Part shown: piece after piece, positions 5,568 through 6,735 of the stretch
Position numbering within the stretch: position 1 is the first letter of the stretch
How the letters are laid out: each line of letters starts with the position of its first letter
Source of the DNA: Elusimicrobia bacterium RIFCSPHIGHO2_02_FULL_57_9
GTDB lineage: Bacteria > Elusimicrobiota > Elusimicrobia > UBA1565 > UBA9628
Assembly: GCA_001800015.1 (NCBI GenBank)
Contig: MGUO01000225.1
Location: 1,005 to 7,739, forward strand
Reading direction: 5' to 3'
DNA: 6,735 nucleotides
Position numbers and translations under genes: made by a program
Notes under the pieces: generated by a model
Seen by the model: only the letters and a program-made list of their open reading frames with translations
Database searches by the model: none
Told to the model about the DNA's origin: nothing

Positions 5568-5640
5568 GTTTGAGACGGTAGCCCACGCCCTTGACCGTGC
5601 GGATGAGATTTTTATCGTCCTCTACAAGCAGTATCTTCAC
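5560..5640 (-). pseudogene. Response regulator (OmpR/PhoB type) with an internal deletion: 26-codon remnant
   Basis: A GTG-to-TAA frame of 26 residues joins the two ends of an OmpR/PhoB-type response regulator. Residues 1-12 (VKILLVEDDKNL) are the first strand and acidic pocket of a receiver domain. Residues 13-26 (IRTVKGVGYRLKLD) are the last wing hairpin and end of a winged-helix DNA-binding domain. Everything between, about 200 codons in a normal 225-240 residue protein, is missing, including the phospho-acceptor aspartate, the conserved Thr/Lys and the recognition helix. The GTG overlaps the phoU stop (GTGA), the position where a phosphate response regulator gene is expected. The stop overlaps the DCC TTG start. 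The frame is intact across the junction. The product cannot be a working regulator; it is a deletion relic, an assembly collapse or, less likely, a retained micropeptide. Confidence 0.8.
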
Positions 5641-6296
5641 TGGGCGTGGTGGCGGATGTCTTTTCCCAACACCATGAAAATCACATCCTCGGCGACATTG
5701 GTGGCGTGGTCGGCGATGCGTTCGATATTGCGCGCGATGAGAATCAGGCCCAGGGCGCGCTGGATGGTGGAGGAATCGGACTGCATGAGCTCCATCAAAT
5801 CGGTGAAGGCCGAGCCCTTAAGCTTGTCCTCTTCATCGTCCCGGCCGACCACGGAGCGCGCCAAGTTCACGTCTTTCTTGACCAGGGAATCCAGGCTGTC
5901 CTTAAGCATTCCCTGCGCCAAGACCGCCATGCGCGGGATATTGAGCAATTTTCTTTGCAGCGGCGGCTGGCTGAGCAGGACCGCGGCATTCTCGGAGATG
6001 TTGACCGCCTGGTCGGCGATGCGTTCCAAGTCCGAATTGATCTTGATGGCCGCCATGATGAATCTTAAGTCGCCGGCGGCCGGCTGGTGCAGGGCCAGGA
6101 GCTTCAAGCAGCGGTCGTCCAATTCGATGTGAAGATTGTTGACCTGCTCTTCGTTGGCGGCGACTTTTTTAAGCGGCTCCTCGGCTCTTTTCTCCAAGCC
6201 TTCAACCGCCAAGTGGATCATCTCCTCGGCCAGGCTGCCCATGTAGAGCAGCCTGTTCAACAGCTCTTTTTCGACTTCCTCGAAATGCCTATGCAT
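5637..6296 (-). CDS. phoU: Phosphate transport/signalling regulator PhoU
   Basis: PhoU, 219 residues, the usual length. It is a cytosolic all-helical protein of two three-helix bundles that links the Pst phosphate transporter to the phosphate two-component system and restrains uptake and signalling when phosphate is plentiful. It begins MHRHFEEVEKELLNRLLYMG with E24, E25 and M26 in the first helix. The two repeated metal-binding motifs are clear: DLERIADQAVNISE (89-102) and NIERIADHATNVAED (190-204). GDLRFIMAAIKI (75-86) is the typical block before the first motif. It lies 18 bases after pstB, with a good AGGAG 5 bases before ATG 6296. Its TGA stop overlaps the GTG of the response-regulator remnant, so that gene was translationally coupled to it. 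Identification is secure. Confidence 0.97.
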   Translation of the reverse strand: MHRHFEEVEKELLNRLLYMGSLAEEMIHLAVEGLEKRAEEPLKKVAANEEQVNNLHIELDDRCLKLLALHQPAAGDLRFIMAAIKINSDLERIADQAVNISENAAVLLSQPPLQRKLLNIPRMAVLAQGMLKDSLDSLVKKDVNLARSVVGRDDEEDKLKGSAFTDLMELMQSDSSTIQRALGLILIARNIERIADHATNVAEDVIFMVLGKDIRHHAQ

Positions 6297-6300
6297 GCCG

Positions 6301-6306
6301 TCTCCT
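6301..6306 (-). promoter_or_regulatory. Ribosome binding site of phoU
   Basis: AGGAGA on the minus strand, with AGGAG 5 bases before the phoU ATG at 6296, lies in the 18-base gap after pstB. It shows that the ribosomes of this organism do use Shine-Dalgarno pairing for genes inside units. Confidence 0.75.
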
Positions 6307-6314
6307 AAGCGCCC

Positions 6315-6735
6315 TTATCCGAATCGCCCCGTGATGTAGTCCTGGGTTTTAACGTCCGAGGGATTGGTGAAAATCTTGTCGGTGGGGCCGAATTCGATGA
6401 GGTCTCCCAAGAACATGAAGGCCGTATAATCGGAAATGCGGGCGGCTTGCTGCATGTTATGAGTGACGATGGCGATGGTGAGCCGGGGTTTTAGTTCCAA
6501 AAGCAGCTCCTCGATGCGGGCGGTGGCGATGGGGTCCAAGGCCGAGCAGGGCTCGTCTAAAAGCAGCACCTGAGGGTCCACGGCCAAGGCGCGCGCGATG
6601 CACAAGCGTTGCTGCTGTCCGCCGGACAGATTGGTGGCGGGGCCGTCGAGCTTGTCCTTGACCTCATCCCATAAAGCGGCTTGCTTAAGGCTTGCTTCCA
6701 CGGCCTGGTTTATTTCAGCTTTATCGCGCACGCCG
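6315..6735 (-). CDS. pstB: Phosphate ABC transporter ATP-binding protein PstB, C-terminal part (cut by window edge)
   Basis: The last 140 or so of about 250-270 residues of PstB, the ATPase that powers high-affinity phosphate import through PstA/PstC in the inner membrane. Seen in order: VRDKAEINQAVEASLKQAAL, WDEVKDKLDGPATNLSGGQQ with the ABC signature LSGGQQQRLCIARALA, Walker B and D-loop VLLLDEPCSALDP, the switch histidine in IVTHNMQQAARISDY, and the C-terminal end MFLGDLIEFGPTDKIFTNP then DYITGRFG. The spelling CSALDP (rather than TSALDP) and the MQQAARISD and YITGRFG blocks are typical of PstB and separate it from other ABC ATPases. The Walker A half and true start lie beyond the right edge; the in-frame GTG at 6731 is an internal valine. 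It is followed by phoU after 18 bases. Confidence 0.97.
   Translation of the reverse strand, partial: GVRDKAEINQAVEASLKQAALWDEVKDKLDGPATNLSGGQQQRLCIARALAVDPQVLLLDEPCSALDPIATARIEELLLELKPRLTIAIVTHNMQQAARISDYTAFMFLGDLIEFGPTDKIFTNPSDVKTQDYITGRFG

Noticed and set aside
5560..5640. The 26-codon frame as a regulatory leader peptide
   Set aside because: It matches both ends of one protein family in the right order, and it sits inside a unit at the expected place of the regulator; no hairpin or run of one regulatory codon is seen.
1..6735. CRISPR arrays, tRNA or rRNA genes, insertion sequences
   Set aside because: No spaced direct repeats, no tRNA-like arms with a CCA or T-loop consensus, no rRNA sequence and no transposase-like frame were seen.

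Overview
This is a gene-dense bacterial chromosomal window of clearly high G+C (by eye about 60%). There are no rRNA or tRNA genes, no insertion sequences and no CRISPR array. The genes are mostly housekeeping and metabolic. The sequence does not name the organism. Very short or absent 5' leaders and the gene mix would fit an uncultured candidate-phylum genome (for example an Elusimicrobiota-like bacterium), but that is only a guess.

Layout. (1) Positions 1-2336, minus strand: a compact unit of an AlaC-type aminotransferase, a ChaN-like protein and adenosylhomocysteinase (ahcY, running off the left edge), with each gene overlapping the next. (2) Positions 2363-3101: a small plus-strand island with a DUF3592-like two-helix membrane protein and a HicA-type toxin-like protein. 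A 43-codon minus-strand ORF sits between them. (3) Positions 3098-6735, minus strand: an almost gapless unit of pstB (running off the right edge), phoU, a 26-codon remnant of an OmpR/PhoB-type response regulator, a DCC-family (DUF393) protein, an SDR oxidoreductase and an 8-oxoguanine-deaminase-like amidohydrolase. No stretch over 300 bases lacks a gene; the longest non-coding gap is about 48 bases (2868-2915).

How the genes work together. pstB and phoU are the 3' part of a phosphate-uptake (Pst) and signalling module. The expected next gene is the phosphate response regulator. It starts exactly where expected, by a GTGA overlap with the phoU stop, but only its first 12 and last 14 codons remain, fused in frame. 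Almost the whole receiver and DNA-binding domains are gone. This is the most striking feature of the window: either a precise internal deletion or an assembly collapse. The three genes after it are joined by short overlaps and were probably co-transcribed with it. In the left unit, ahcY recycles S-adenosylhomocysteine in the methyl cycle; the aminotransferase fits amino-acid metabolism, while the ChaN-like protein has no obvious pathway link.

A second theme is start-site architecture. Two genes (the ahcY long form and the DUF3592 gene) have a TATAAT-like -10 hexamer exactly 6 bases before the ATG. The aminotransferase has one 10 bases before its ATG. None of the three has a Shine-Dalgarno sequence, which suggests leaderless or near-leaderless mRNAs. 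Genes inside the units, such as phoU and the amidohydrolase, do have Shine-Dalgarno sites.
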